Notes under the pieces: generated by a model
Seen by the model: only the letters and a program-made list of their open reading frames with translations
Database searches by the model: none
What the model was told of the DNA's origin: nothing
Translations under genes and position numbers: made by a program
Part shown: positions 21,261-29,793 of the stretch, in pieces
How the letters are laid out: each line of letters opens with the position of its first letter
Position numbering within the stretch: position 1 is the first letter of the stretch
From: Rubrivivax sp.
Lineage (GTDB): Bacteria > Pseudomonadota > Gammaproteobacteria > Burkholderiales > Burkholderiaceae_C
Length of the DNA stretch: 64,000 bases
Direction of reading: 5' to 3'
Assembly: GCA_027487905.1 (NCBI GenBank)
Contig: JAIYCR010000010.1
Location: 109,459 to 173,458 of the forward strand

Positions 21261-23051
21261 ATGCCCACGCTCAAGCTCAAGAACAAGCCCCAGCCCGCCT
21301 TCGGTCCGCGCAGCCGGCCGCCGCTGCGGGGTGCCGGCGTTTCGGTGCGTCGCCGCTCGGCCGCGCCGGCCGCCGCCGGCCCCGAACGCACCGATCCCGC
21401 CGCACGACCCGAGCGCCCCCGTGAAGACCGCTGGAACCCTGGGCAGCGCGAAGTGCAGCACGGCGGCCGACGCGACAGGCCACAGGACAGCCCAAACGAC
21501 AGGTGGGCCGCCGGGCCGCGCGACCCGCGCGACCCGCGGCGGGAACATCGTCCGCCCGAAAGGCACGACGAGCGCCCGCACGGACGCCAGTTCGAACGCG
21601 CCGACCCCGCGTTCAACCCAGGCTCCGACCCCGCGTTCGGCGCTCGCCGGGACGGCTGGCGCGACGACCACCCCCCTCGGGATGCTTTCGATCGGCCCGG
21701 CCCCGGCGCCCGCCCGATGAACCGCCCTGACCAGGGCCCCGACCGCGGCGGCTTCGAACGCGGCCGCCTCGACCGCAGCGGCCCCGACCGCGGCGGCTTC
21801 GACCGAGGTCCACGTCCGGCGTTCGACGCCGAACGCCGTCCTGCCTTCGACCGAGGACCGCGCCATGGCGACGACCGCGGTCCGCGACCTGCCTTCGACC
21901 AAGACCCCCGCCCGGCCTTCGACCGGCCGCGCCCCGACCGCAGCGGCATGGCCCCGCGCCCGGGCCCGGGGCGTCCGCCCGAGCATGGCTTCGACGACCG
22001 CCGCTGGGGCCCGCCTTCCGGGTCCGGGCAGCCCGGGCACACGCCGGACCGGTGGGGTGGCCCGCCAGCGCCGCCGCGCCGATTCGACGACCGCGCGCCC
22101 TACCCATCGAACCGCCCTGACCACCGCCCCGACCACCGTCCTGACCACCGCTCAGACCACCGCAGCGACGACCGCGGCCGCCCCGGCCCTGCCCCTCAGG
22201 GCTTCGAGCGGCGCCCCGGCGCCCCTTTCGAGGGGCGCCATGACGCCGGCGGCTGGCATCGGCCGGAGCCGGGCCGGCGCCCCGCGCCCGGTGCACAGCC
22301 AGCGCTGGGTCCCCGGCTTTCCAAGCGCATGAGCGAACTGGGGCTTTCGTCGCGCCGCGAGGCCGACGAGTGGATTCCCAAGGGCTGGGTGCGGGTGGAT
22401 GGCCGGGTGGTGAGCCAGCTCGGCGCCCGGGTGGCCCCGGACGCGGTGGTCACCCTGGACCCGCGGGCGCGCAGCGAACAGGCCTCGCGCATCACGGTGC
22501 TGCTGCACAAGCCGCTGGATGTCGTCAGCGGTCAGGCCGAGGACGGGCATGAACCGGCCATCGCGCTGATCCGGGCCGACACCCAGTGGACGGAAGACAG
22601 CTCGGGCCGCAGCTTCGAGCCCGATCACCTGCGCTACCTGGCGCCGGCCGGACGGCTGGACCTCGATTCCACCGGCCTGCTGGTGCTGACCCAGGACGGC
22701 CGGGTGGCCCGGGTGCTGGTCGGCGAGGACCGCACGGTGGACAAGACCTACCAGGTGCGCATCGAGCCGATGGCCGGGCATGCACCGCTGGACGATGCCG
22801 GCCTGGCCCTGCTGCGCCACGGCCTGACGCTGGACGATGAAGCGCTGCTGCCCGCGCAGGTGGACTGGGTCGAGCCCGGCCAGCTGCGTTTCGTGCTGCG
22901 CGAGGGCAAGAAGCGGCAGATCCGCCGCATGGCCGAGGCGGTCGGGCAGAAGGTGGTCGAGCTGGTGCGGGTGTCCATCGGACGCGTGTCGCTGGGCGAC
23001 CTGCCGCCGGGCCGCTGGCGCTACCTGCGGGACGACGAATCCTTCACCTGA
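21261..23051 (+). CDS. RsuA/RluB/RluF-family pseudouridine synthase with large disordered N-terminus
   Basis: A 596-residue protein. The C-terminal ~245 residues form an rRNA pseudouridine synthase: an S4 RNA-binding domain (RLSKRMSELGLSSRREAD, WVRVDGRVV), then the catalytic domain with AGRLDLDSTGLLVLTQDG, whose Asp after RL is the nucleophile, and EGKKRQIRRMAEAVG. LHKPLDVVSG and the site order suggest the RluF-like branch, but the exact rRNA position is not certain. Residues ~15-350 are low complexity, rich in Arg, Asp, Gly and Pro, with repeats such as DRGGFDRG, RPAFD and RPDHRPDH. The ATG giving MPTLKLKNKPQ was preferred; it follows GACAATC and has no ribosome site. Confidence 0.88.
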   Translation: MPTLKLKNKPQPAFGPRSRPPLRGAGVSVRRRSAAPAAAGPERTDPAARPERPREDRWNPGQREVQHGGRRDRPQDSPNDRWAAGPRDPRDPRREHRPPERHDERPHGRQFERADPAFNPGSDPAFGARRDGWRDDHPPRDAFDRPGPGARPMNRPDQGPDRGGFERGRLDRSGPDRGGFDRGPRPAFDAERRPAFDRGPRHGDDRGPRPAFDQDPRPAFDRPRPDRSGMAPRPGPGRPPEHGFDDRRWGPPSGSGQPGHTPDRWGGPPAPPRRFDDRAPYPSNRPDHRPDHRPDHRSDHRSDDRGRPGPAPQGFERRPGAPFEGRHDAGGWHRPEPGRRPAPGAQPALGPRLSKRMSELGLSSRREADEWIPKGWVRVDGRVVSQLGARVAPDAVVTLDPRARSEQASRITVLLHKPLDVVSGQAEDGHEPAIALIRADTQWTEDSSGRSFEPDHLRYLAPAGRLDLDSTGLLVLTQDGRVARVLVGEDRTVDKTYQVRIEPMAGHAPLDDAGLALLRHGLTLDDEALLPAQVDWVEPGQLRFVLREGKKRQIRRMAEAVGQKVVELVRVSIGRVSLGDLPPGRWRYLRDDESFT

Positions 23052-23102
23052 TCGCACGCGGCCGGCGCGACAGCGCGCCGCGCCGCGCGACAATCCGCGC
23101 CG

Positions 23103-23384
23103 ATGCGACTCCTCACCCTTGCCCTGCTGCTGCTGGTCGTGCTCGTCCAGGGCGAGATCTGGCTGGGCAAGACCGGCGTTCCGAGGGTGATGGCGCTGCA
23201 GGCCAAGCTGGCCGACCAGCAGGCCATCAACAGCGCCGCACGGGCCCGCAACGAGCAGCTCGCCGCCGAGGTGCGCGACCTGCGCGACGGCCTGGAGATG
23301 GTCGAGGAACGGGCCCGCCTGGAACTGGGCATGGTCAAGCCCGACGAGATCCTCGTCCAGTTCACGCGGCCCGTGGCGCGCTGA
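23103..23384 (+). CDS. ftsB: Cell division protein FtsB
   Basis: A 93-residue bitopic inner-membrane protein of the divisome, where it forms a complex with FtsL and FtsQ. The N-terminus MRLLTLALLLLVVLVQGEIWLGKTG holds the single transmembrane helix, followed by a coiled coil from about residue 30 to 72 and the conserved ERARLELGMVKPDEI. It starts 51 bases after the pseudouridine synthase, and GACAATC lies seven bases before the ATG. Its usual neighbour eno is 6.5 kb upstream. Confidence 0.92.
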   Translation: MRLLTLALLLLVVLVQGEIWLGKTGVPRVMALQAKLADQQAINSAARARNEQLAAEVRDLRDGLEMVEERARLELGMVKPDEILVQFTRPVAR

Positions 23385-23388
23385 GCCG

Positions 23389-23994
23389 GTGCAGGACGCC
23401 TTCCTCGCACCGGCCTTCGAGCTGGGGGGCGTGGCCACCTCCTGGCTCGAGCTGCTCGCCTTCGCCCTGGCGCTGGCGATGGTGGTGGGCAACATCCGCA
23501 TCCGCGTGTGGGCCTGGCCGCTGGCCATCGCCAGCTCGCTGCTCTACTTCTGGCTCTTCTGGCACCACCGGCTGTATGGCGACGCGGCGCTGCAGGTCTT
23601 CTTCGCCGCCATGGCCGCCTGGGGCTGGACCCAGTGGTGGCGGGGCAAGGCACCGGACGGCTCGGGTCTGCAGGCGCGGCGCATGCGCCCGGCCCAGCGC
23701 CTGGGCGTGGTCGCGGTGATCCTCGCCGCCTGGCCGCTGCTGGGCCTCTACCTCAGCCGCGCCACCGACACCGACGTGCCCTGGTGGGACGCCTTCCCGA
23801 CCGCGGCGAGCTTGGTCGGGCAGTGGCTGCTGGCGCGCAAGTGGCTCGAGAACTGGGCGATCTGGGTGGTGGTCAACACGGTGAGCGTGGGCCTCTTCGC
23901 CTACAAGGGCCTGTGGCTGACGGCCTTGCTCTACACGCTGTTCATCGGTCTGTCGGTGGTGGGTTGGCGGGCCTGGGCGGCGCGGATGCGATGA
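23389..23994 (+). CDS. pnuC: Nicotinamide riboside transporter PnuC
   Basis: A 201-residue inner-membrane protein with about seven transmembrane helices, which imports nicotinamide riboside by facilitated diffusion. The family pattern includes NIRIRVWAWPLAIASSLLYF, AAMAAWGWTQWWRG and the C-terminal LLARKWLENWAIWVVVNTVS, whose Trp and Asn residues line the substrate site. A GTG start four bases after the ftsB stop is used. The stop overlaps the next gene as ATGA; that gene encodes the kinase that would trap the imported riboside. Confidence 0.9.
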   Translation: MQDAFLAPAFELGGVATSWLELLAFALALAMVVGNIRIRVWAWPLAIASSLLYFWLFWHHRLYGDAALQVFFAAMAAWGWTQWWRGKAPDGSGLQARRMRPAQRLGVVAVILAAWPLLGLYLSRATDTDVPWWDAFPTAASLVGQWLLARKWLENWAIWVVVNTVSVGLFAYKGLWLTALLYTLFIGLSVVGWRAWAARMR

Positions 23995-24710
23995 GCCGCT
24001 CGCCGGTCGTCGCAGTGCTGGGCGCGGAGTCGACCGGCAAGACCACGCTGTGCGAAGCACTGGCCCGGCGCTTCTCGGCGCTGCCGGGCTGGACGGCGGA
24101 CGACGTGGGCCTGGTGGGCGAGGCGCTGCGCCAGTTCTGCGAACGCACCGGGCGCACGCCCACCCCAGCCGAGCAGCCGGGCATCGCCGAGCTGCAGACG
24201 CAGCGAATCGCCGAGGCTGCACAACGGCACCGCGTGGTCATCGCCGACACGAGCTCGGTGATGACGGCCGTCTACAGCGTCTTCGTCTTCGGCGACCGCA
24301 GCCTTCAAGCTGCAGCCGCCCAGGCCCACCGGGGTCTGGTCGACCAGACGCTGGTGACGGCACTGGACCTGCCCTGGGTGCCCGATGGCCACCAGCGCGA
24401 CGGGCCCCAGGTGCGTGAGCCGGTGGACCGGCTGCTGCGCGCCGCGCTTCGCGAGGCGGGCATCGTGCATTCGGTGATCGGCGGCAAAGGCGAGCAGCGC
24501 GGCGAGGCGGCCTGGCGCGCGCTGGCCCCGCTGCGGCGCGCCCACGGGTGGGACACCGCTGAATCAGCCGCCACCCCGAACGCCGACGACGCGACCTCCA
24601 GTCCGATGCAGACCGACCCGGGTGTGGCCACCCGCGCCACCCAGGCCACCCGCTGGCGGGCCTGGTGCGAATGCTGTGCCGAGCCGAGGCTGCTGCCGGA
24701 CGACGATTGA
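23991..24710 (+). CDS. NadR-type ATPase / predicted ribosylnicotinamide kinase
   Basis: A 239-residue P-loop protein beginning SPVVAVLGAESTGKTTLCEAL, a Walker A typical of the NadR kinase domain. TPTPAEQPGIAELQTQRIAEAA and VIADTSSVMTAVYS match that family, where the Asp binds the riboside. It lacks the NadR adenylyltransferase and repressor domains, so only a kinase step is predicted: nicotinamide riboside to NMN. Overlap with pnuC supports a two-gene salvage unit. The C-terminal ~50 residues are unrelated low-similarity sequence with WCECCAEPR, a possible metal site. Confidence 0.82.
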   Translation: MSRSPVVAVLGAESTGKTTLCEALARRFSALPGWTADDVGLVGEALRQFCERTGRTPTPAEQPGIAELQTQRIAEAAQRHRVVIADTSSVMTAVYSVFVFGDRSLQAAAAQAHRGLVDQTLVTALDLPWVPDGHQRDGPQVREPVDRLLRAALREAGIVHSVIGGKGEQRGEAAWRALAPLRRAHGWDTAESAATPNADDATSSPMQTDPGVATRATQATRWRAWCECCAEPRLLPDDD

Positions 24711-24749
24711 GGCCTGCTCAGCCCCAGCCCGCCGCCGCACTGCGATGCC

Positions 24750-25226
24750 TCAGGTCGCGCCGCCCCAGACCACCACCACCAGGATCACCAGCGCCAGGCC
24801 GGCGTTCAGGTGCACCCCCATGCGGATGCGCGCCAGCGCGGCGCCGGCAGCCGGCCACTCCTGGGCCGTCACGGCCCGGTCCATCGCCTTGAAGTGGCGA
24901 AAGCGGATGACCGCGTAGACCAGCACCATCACGATGCCCAGTGCGGTCATCAGGTGCCATTCCGCCGGCATGGAGAAGCTGGCGCCCGACTGCACCGTCG
25001 CCTTGGCCACGCGGCCGATCATCCAGATGCCGGTGACCAGCGTGATCGCCGCGGCGACGTTGACCATCCTGAAGAAGCGGCCCAGGGTGTCGCGCATCAG
25101 CGTCAGGCGCAGCGGCGCCTCCAGCGACTGGACCGCGGGCCGCAGGGCCAGCATGACGAAGAACATGCCGCCCACCCATGCCACGATGGCGAGGACGTGC
25201 AGCGTCTTGAGGGCAGCGTAGAGCAT
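24750..25226 (-). CDS. CopD-like integral membrane protein
   Basis: A 158-residue protein with four predicted transmembrane helices. The N-terminus LKTLHVLAIVAWVGGMFFVM has the His-X6-Trp-X2-Gly pattern seen in CopD and related haem- or copper-linked membrane proteins, and HLNAGLALVILVVVVWGG closes the protein. The family has been linked to copper uptake in some bacteria, but no copper genes lie nearby, so the substrate is open. It precedes hslO's 3' end with 66 bases between and is read from the same strand. Confidence 0.75.
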   Translation of the reverse strand: MLYAALKTLHVLAIVAWVGGMFFVMLALRPAVQSLEAPLRLTLMRDTLGRFFRMVNVAAAITLVTGIWMIGRVAKATVQSGASFSMPAEWHLMTALGIVMVLVYAVIRFRHFKAMDRAVTAQEWPAAGAALARIRMGVHLNAGLALVILVVVVWGGAT

Positions 25227-25292
25227 GGAATGGGTGCCGGGTGAGGAGGCCGGGCGTTGCGGTGCGCAAGCGCCGGGCCTTGGGGGTGGAGG

Positions 25293-26273
25293 TCAGTTCA
25301 GGGTCGAGGTGCCGGGCATCTGATCCCGTCTGGGGGTGAAGAGTTCGCCCACGTCCACCGGATCGAAGCGATACATCGCGCCGCAGAACTCGCAGCGGAT
25401 CTCCACCTGCCCCTGCTCGACGAGGATGTCGTCGACCTCGGCACGGCCCAGGCCCTGCAGCATGTTGCCCACCCGCTCGCGCGAACAGGTGCAGGCGAAG
25501 CGCGGCCCGCCGAGGCGGTCGCCGAGGATGGGCTCGAAACGGCGCACCGGCTCCTGCCAGAACAGCCGGCGCAGCACCGTGTCGGCGTCCAGCGTCAGCA
25601 GCTCGTCGCGGGTGAGGGTGGCCGCCAGCATGGCGATGCGGTTGAAGCCTTCGTTCAGGCCGATGTCGTCCTCGTTGCGGGCCGCACCGGCCAGGTTGCC
25701 CTCGCCTTCGGCCGGCAGCCGCTGGATCAGCAGGCCCGCGGCGACCTCGTCGTCAGCGGCCAGCACCAGGCGGGTGTCGAGCTGCTCGGACTGCAGCATG
25801 TAGTGCTCCAGCACCTCGGAGAGCTGCTGCAGCGGCTCGCGCTGGTCGCCATGCAGGGGCACCACGCCCTGGTAGGGCTGCTGGCCCGGCAGGCGGTCCT
25901 TGGGGTCCAGGGTGATGGCGCAGCGGCCGCGGCCGTTCAGGTTGACCATGGCCTCCAGCCGCGCGTCGGGTGCCACCTCGCCCTGCACGGTCGCGGTGAC
26001 GCGCCAGGCCAGGTCGGGCTGGATCTCGGCCACGGCCAGCTTGACCGGGCCGTCGCCGTGCAGCTGCAGCAGCAAGGAGCCGTTGAACTTGATGTTGCCC
26101 TGCATCAGCACGCCTGCGGCGGCCATCTCGCCGAGCAGCTGGCGCACCGGCGCCTCGAAGGCCACGCCGGCCTGCTCCCGGCGCGCCATGGCGTCGCGCC
26201 AGCCGCGGGTCAGGCGCACCAGCATGCCGCGCACCGGCAGGCCTTCGAACAGGAACTTGTGCAGTTCGCTCAT
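25293..26273 (-). CDS. hslO: Redox-regulated chaperone Hsp33
   Basis: A 326-residue cytoplasmic holdase activated by oxidative stress. The zinc-binding cysteines that act as the redox switch appear as CTCSRERV and CEFCGAMY at the C-terminal end. The N-terminal domain begins MSELHKFLFEGLPVRGMLVRL and contains LLGEMAAAGVLMQGNIKFNG. The ATG was chosen over an upstream in-frame start that would add 18 Cys-rich residues overlapping the next gene. The gene follows the gamma carbonic anhydrase gene by 16 bases on the same strand. Confidence 0.95.
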   Translation of the reverse strand: MSELHKFLFEGLPVRGMLVRLTRGWRDAMARREQAGVAFEAPVRQLLGEMAAAGVLMQGNIKFNGSLLLQLHGDGPVKLAVAEIQPDLAWRVTATVQGEVAPDARLEAMVNLNGRGRCAITLDPKDRLPGQQPYQGVVPLHGDQREPLQQLSEVLEHYMLQSEQLDTRLVLAADDEVAAGLLIQRLPAEGEGNLAGAARNEDDIGLNEGFNRIAMLAATLTRDELLTLDADTVLRRLFWQEPVRRFEPILGDRLGGPRFACTCSRERVGNMLQGLGRAEVDDILVEQGQVEIRCEFCGAMYRFDPVDVGELFTPRRDQMPGTSTLN

Positions 26274-26289
26274 GGTCGATGCCGCCCGT

Positions 26290-26811
26290 TCACAGCCGCC
26301 GCAGGCCGGCCGCGAAGCGCAGCGCATTGGCCTGGTAGGACAGCGCGCTGCGCTCCAGCCCGGCGATCTGCTCGGGCGTGAGCTCGCGGACCACCTTGGC
26401 CGGCGAACCCATGATCAGCACGCCGTCCGGGAACACCTTGCCCTCGGTGACGAGCGAACCCGCCCCCACCAGGCAGGAGCGGCCGATGCGCGCGCCGTTG
26501 AGCACCACCGCGCCGATGCCCACCAGCGAGCCATCGCCCACGGTGCAGCCGTGCAGCATCGCCTGGTGGCCCACGGTGACATGGCGGCCCAGCGTGAGCG
26601 GCTGGCCGATGTCGGTGTGCATCACCGTGCCTTCCTGCACGTTGCTGCCCTCGCCGATGGTGATCCACTCGTTGTCGCCGCGCAGCGTGCAGCCGAACCA
26701 GATGCTGGAGCGCGCGGCCAGGCGGACATGGCCGATGACCTGGGCGCTTTCGGCCACCCAGGCGCTGGGGTCCACGTCGGGAATGCGGTCGTCAAGGGCG
26801 AAGAGGGGCAT
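26290..26811 (-). CDS. Gamma-class carbonic anhydrase family protein
   Basis: A 173-residue left-handed beta-helix protein. The three zinc-ligand histidines are visible in VMHTDIGQ and GHQAMLHGC, and [18 protein letters not shown] precedes them as in the YrdA/PaaY group. Members of this group are predicted carbonic anhydrases or thioesterases; activity is often low or untested. The ATG giving [13 protein letters not shown] was chosen by homology. It is co-oriented with hslO and probably shares its transcript. Confidence 0.87.
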   Translation of the reverse strand: MPLFALDDRIPDVDPSAWVAESAQVIGHVRLAARSSIWFGCTLRGDNEWITIGEGSNVQEGTVMHTDIGQPLTLGRHVTVGHQAMLHGCTVGDGSLVGIGAVVLNGARIGRSCLVGAGSLVTEGKVFPDGVLIMGSPAKVVRELTPEQIAGLERSALSYQANALRFAAGLRRL

Positions 26812-26919
26812 GGCAGGCGGTGTCGGTTTCTCGGGTGGGCCGCGGGTGTGCACGCAGGCCTTGCGGCGGCGGTCGTCGAGTCTAGTGCGCCAGGGCCGCA
26901 TCACCCGGGCACCGCTGCG

Positions 26920-28860
26920 TCAGTCCACCTCGACCCGCCCTTCGCGGCGTGGGTCGGCGCCACCGAACCAGCGCTGGCCGGTTCGGGCGGCCGCACTGTC
27001 GGGCGCGACGCGCCCGATGACCTGGGCGCCGCTGGTCTGCACGATGACCGCCACCTCATGCCCCTGCGCGCGCAGCGCCTGCGCCAGGGCGGGCGTGGAC
27101 CGGCCTGCCTCGAGCTCGGTGGGCCCGTTGCGCGAGCCGAAGTTGGGCAGGTCGATGACGCGCTGCGCATCCAGGCCCCAGTCGAGCGAGCCCACCACCA
27201 GCTTGAGCACATAGGGCAGGATGGCCGAGCCCCCGGGGGAGCCGGCCACCAGCACCAGCGCACCCCGACCCTGCGGCCCGGCCGGATCGCGCTCGAAGAC
27301 CAGCGTGGGCGCCATCGTCGACCGGGGCCGCTTGCCCGGCTCGACGCGGTTGGCCACCGGGCGGCCGGATTCCGACGGGCGGAAGCTGAAGTCGGTGAGC
27401 TGGTTGTTCAGCACGAAGCCGCGCACCACCATCCGCGCGCCGAAGGCCGATTCGATGGTGGTGGTCATCGAGACGGCCTGGCCGTAGGCATCGACGATGG
27501 ACACCTGCGAGGTGCCGCTGCTGGCGAGCTGCGCGTCGTCCGCCCAGGCCACGCGCTGCCCGAGCGGGTCGCCCGCTTCGGCGCGCCCCAGGCTGCGCTC
27601 GCCCACCAGCGCGGCGCGTTGCGCCAGGTAGGTCGGCGCGATCAGCGCGGCCGGGCTGCCACCCGGAAGCGAGACGAAATCGGCGTCGGCCACGTAGCGG
27701 GCGCGGTCGGCGAAGGCCAGGCGCCCCACCTCGGACAGTCGGTGGACGCCTTGCGGCGAGGGCTCCAGGCCGAAGGGCGCCGGCACCGGACCGAGCGCGG
27801 ACAGCGGCACGCCGCCGCGCCTGTCGATGGCCTCGAGCATGCCCAGCATCTGCGCCAGCGCGATGCCACCCGAGGACGGCGGGGGCATGCCGCAGACGCG
27901 GTAGCGCCGGTAGTCGGTGCAGACGGGCTCGCGCCACACCGCCCGGTAGCTCGCGAGATCGTCGGCGCCGAGCAGACCCGGCCTGCTTGGGTGGCTGCGC
28001 ACGGCGCGCACGATGTCCTCGGCCACCGGACCGGTGTGCATTGCCTGGGCACCCTCGGCAGCCACGCGGGCGAGGGTGTCGGCCAGCGCCGGGTTGCGCA
28101 GCGTCTCGCCGGCGGCCAGCGGCCGGCCATCAGGATGGAAGTAGAGCGCCGCGGCCTGGGGGTCGCGCGCCAGCGTGCGGGCACTGCCTTCGCGCAGCAG
28201 GCTGGCCAGGCGGGGGCCCACGGGGAAGCCGTCGCGGGCCTGTCGGATGGCCGGCTCGAACAGTTGCGCCCAGGGCAGGCGCCCATGCTCGCGGTGGGCC
28301 GCCTCGAGCGCACGCAGCGTGCCCGGCGTGCCCACCGACCGGCCACCGGCCACGGCATCGGCGAAGGCCAGCGGCTGGCCATCGGCGCCGATGAACAACT
28401 CCGGCGTCGCTGCGGCGGGGGCCGTCTCGCGGCCATCCAGCGCCCTCACCCGCTGGCCATCGGCGATCAGCATGAACAGGCCCCCGCCGATGCCGCTGGA
28501 CTGCGGCTCCACCAGCGTGAGCATGGCCTGGACGGCCACGGCGGCGTCCACCGCGCTGCCGCCCGCCCGCAGGATGTCGATGCCGGCCCGCGCCGCCAGT
28601 GGATGGGCCGCCGCGACCATCTGCCGCTGAGCCGCCCGGCCTTCCTTGAAGGTCCATCCGCTGGCGGCCTCGGGTGCGGGAGGCAGGGAGCGCGATGGCG
28701 ATGGCGATGGCGATGGCGATGGCGATGGCGATGGCGATGGCGGTGCTGTCGTTGCACAGCCCGGCAGGCCGAGTGCTGCCACCAGGCCCAGCACGAGGGC
28801 AGCGGTGCGCGCCGCGCCGGGCTGGCCTCGCCCTGCGGATGCGAAAAGCGTTGGATTCAT
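26920..28860 (-). CDS. ggt: Gamma-glutamyltransferase, lipoprotein type
   Basis: A 646-residue Ntn-hydrolase that cleaves gamma-glutamyl bonds of glutathione in the periplasm. The signal peptide ends in LPGC, with the predicted lipidated Cys at residue 35. A run of eight Ser-Pro repeats links it to the enzyme. The large-subunit substrate motif GRETAPAAA follows LFMLIADGQRVRALD, and the autocleavage site puts the nucleophile Thr at about residue 450 in GTSQVSIVDAYGQA. A conserved AGSPGGSAI loop is near the C-terminus. A near-ideal GGAGG ribosome site supports this ATG. It is divergent from the response regulator gene across 164 bases. Confidence 0.93.
   Translation of the reverse strand: MNPTLFASAGRGQPGAARTAALVLGLVAALGLPGCATTAPPSPSPSPSPSPSPSPSRSLPPAPEAASGWTFKEGRAAQRQMVAAAHPLAARAGIDILRAGGSAVDAAVAVQAMLTLVEPQSSGIGGGLFMLIADGQRVRALDGRETAPAAATPELFIGADGQPLAFADAVAGGRSVGTPGTLRALEAAHREHGRLPWAQLFEPAIRQARDGFPVGPRLASLLREGSARTLARDPQAAALYFHPDGRPLAAGETLRNPALADTLARVAAEGAQAMHTGPVAEDIVRAVRSHPSRPGLLGADDLASYRAVWREPVCTDYRRYRVCGMPPPSSGGIALAQMLGMLEAIDRRGGVPLSALGPVPAPFGLEPSPQGVHRLSEVGRLAFADRARYVADADFVSLPGGSPAALIAPTYLAQRAALVGERSLGRAEAGDPLGQRVAWADDAQLASSGTSQVSIVDAYGQAVSMTTTIESAFGARMVVRGFVLNNQLTDFSFRPSESGRPVANRVEPGKRPRSTMAPTLVFERDPAGPQGRGALVLVAGSPGGSAILPYVLKLVVGSLDWGLDAQRVIDLPNFGSRNGPTELEAGRSTPALAQALRAQGHEVAVIVQTSGAQVIGRVAPDSAAARTGQRWFGGADPRREGRVEVD
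28694..28741. repeat. Hexanucleotide microsatellite (GATGGC x8)
   Basis: Eight uninterrupted copies of GATGGC lie inside ggt and encode the Ser-Pro linker after the lipobox. As the unit is two codons, slippage would lengthen or shorten the linker without a frameshift. Confidence 0.97.
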
Positions 28861-29024
28861 GGCGTTCCTCCCCCATCCAGTGCAGACCGGAGCGCCCGAA
28901 TGCGCGCCCGCTGCCCGGGGTCGGCCGGCAGTTTGCGCCCGGTTCGTCGACCATTTGACGTCCGACCCCGGCTTGACGGCACCTGCCCGGTGAAGGCGCA
29001 GCATCCGGGCGACACAATGCCCCG

Positions 29025-29738
29025 GTGAATGCCGATGAAGCTCCGATCCAAGTCGCCCTGGTCGACGATGACCTGGCCGTCCACGGGGGCGTGCAGCGTG
29101 CGATCGCCGGTGCGGTGGACATCACGCTGGCGGCCGCCTTCACCGACGCCCGCAGCGCGCTGGCCTGGCTCGCCGACCACCGGCCCGATGTGCTGCTGGT
29201 GGACCTGGGTCTGCCCGATGCCTCCGGGCTCTCGGTGATCCTCGCCTGCGCGCAGCGACAGCCGGGCACGGACATCATGGTCATCAGCGTGTTCGACGAT
29301 GCCGACAAGGTGCTGCAGTGCATCCAGGCCGGCGCGCACGGCTACCTGCTCAAGGACAGCCTGCACGACGACCTGGCGGTGCTGATCCGCCAGCTGCGCG
29401 CAGGTGGGGCGCCCATGACGCCGTCCATTGCCCGCAAGGTGCTCAACCATGTGCGGCCGCTCGGTGGCGCCGCGGCGTCGGCGGTCGCCACGCCGGCGGT
29501 GACGGGCCTGCCCGAGTTCCGCCTCACCCCGGCGGAGGACAAGGTGCTGCAGTACGTGGCGCGGGGCTTCAAGTACGCGGAGATCGCCCAGCTCACTGGC
29601 GTGTCGATCCACACCGTGCACAGCCACATCAAGAACATCTATGCCAAGCTCAGCGTCAACTCCCGCAGCGAGGCCGTGTTCGAGGCCAGCCGCCTGGGCT
29701 TGCTGGACAGCGTCTTCCCGGCGACGAACACCCGCTGA
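29025..29738 (+). CDS. NarL/FixJ-type response regulator
   Basis: A 237-residue regulator. The receiver domain has the acidic pocket DDD at 14-16, the phosphoacceptor Asp60 in LLVDLGLPD and Lys110 in YLLKDS. The C-terminal LuxR-type helix-turn-helix spans LTPAEDKVLQYVARGFKYAEIAQLTGVSIHTVHSHIKNIYAKL in its usual order. A GTG start is used, with CACAATG just before it. The histidine kinase gene follows after 55 bases, so the two form a two-component pair. Targets are unknown; the divergent ggt gene is the nearest candidate. Confidence 0.93.
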   Translation: MNADEAPIQVALVDDDLAVHGGVQRAIAGAVDITLAAAFTDARSALAWLADHRPDVLLVDLGLPDASGLSVILACAQRQPGTDIMVISVFDDADKVLQCIQAGAHGYLLKDSLHDDLAVLIRQLRAGGAPMTPSIARKVLNHVRPLGGAAASAVATPAVTGLPEFRLTPAEDKVLQYVARGFKYAEIAQLTGVSIHTVHSHIKNIYAKLSVNSRSEAVFEASRLGLLDSVFPATNTR

Positions 29739-29793
29739 GCCCGCAGCCCCCGGGGCGGTGTTGCGCGGGGCATCCCCCCCGGGCCCGGTGCGA

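Noticed and set aside
21261..22330. The Arg/Asp repeats of the pseudouridine synthase as a CRISPR-like or minisatellite array
   Set aside because: The DNA units are irregular in length and spacing and are explained by a low-complexity coding region.
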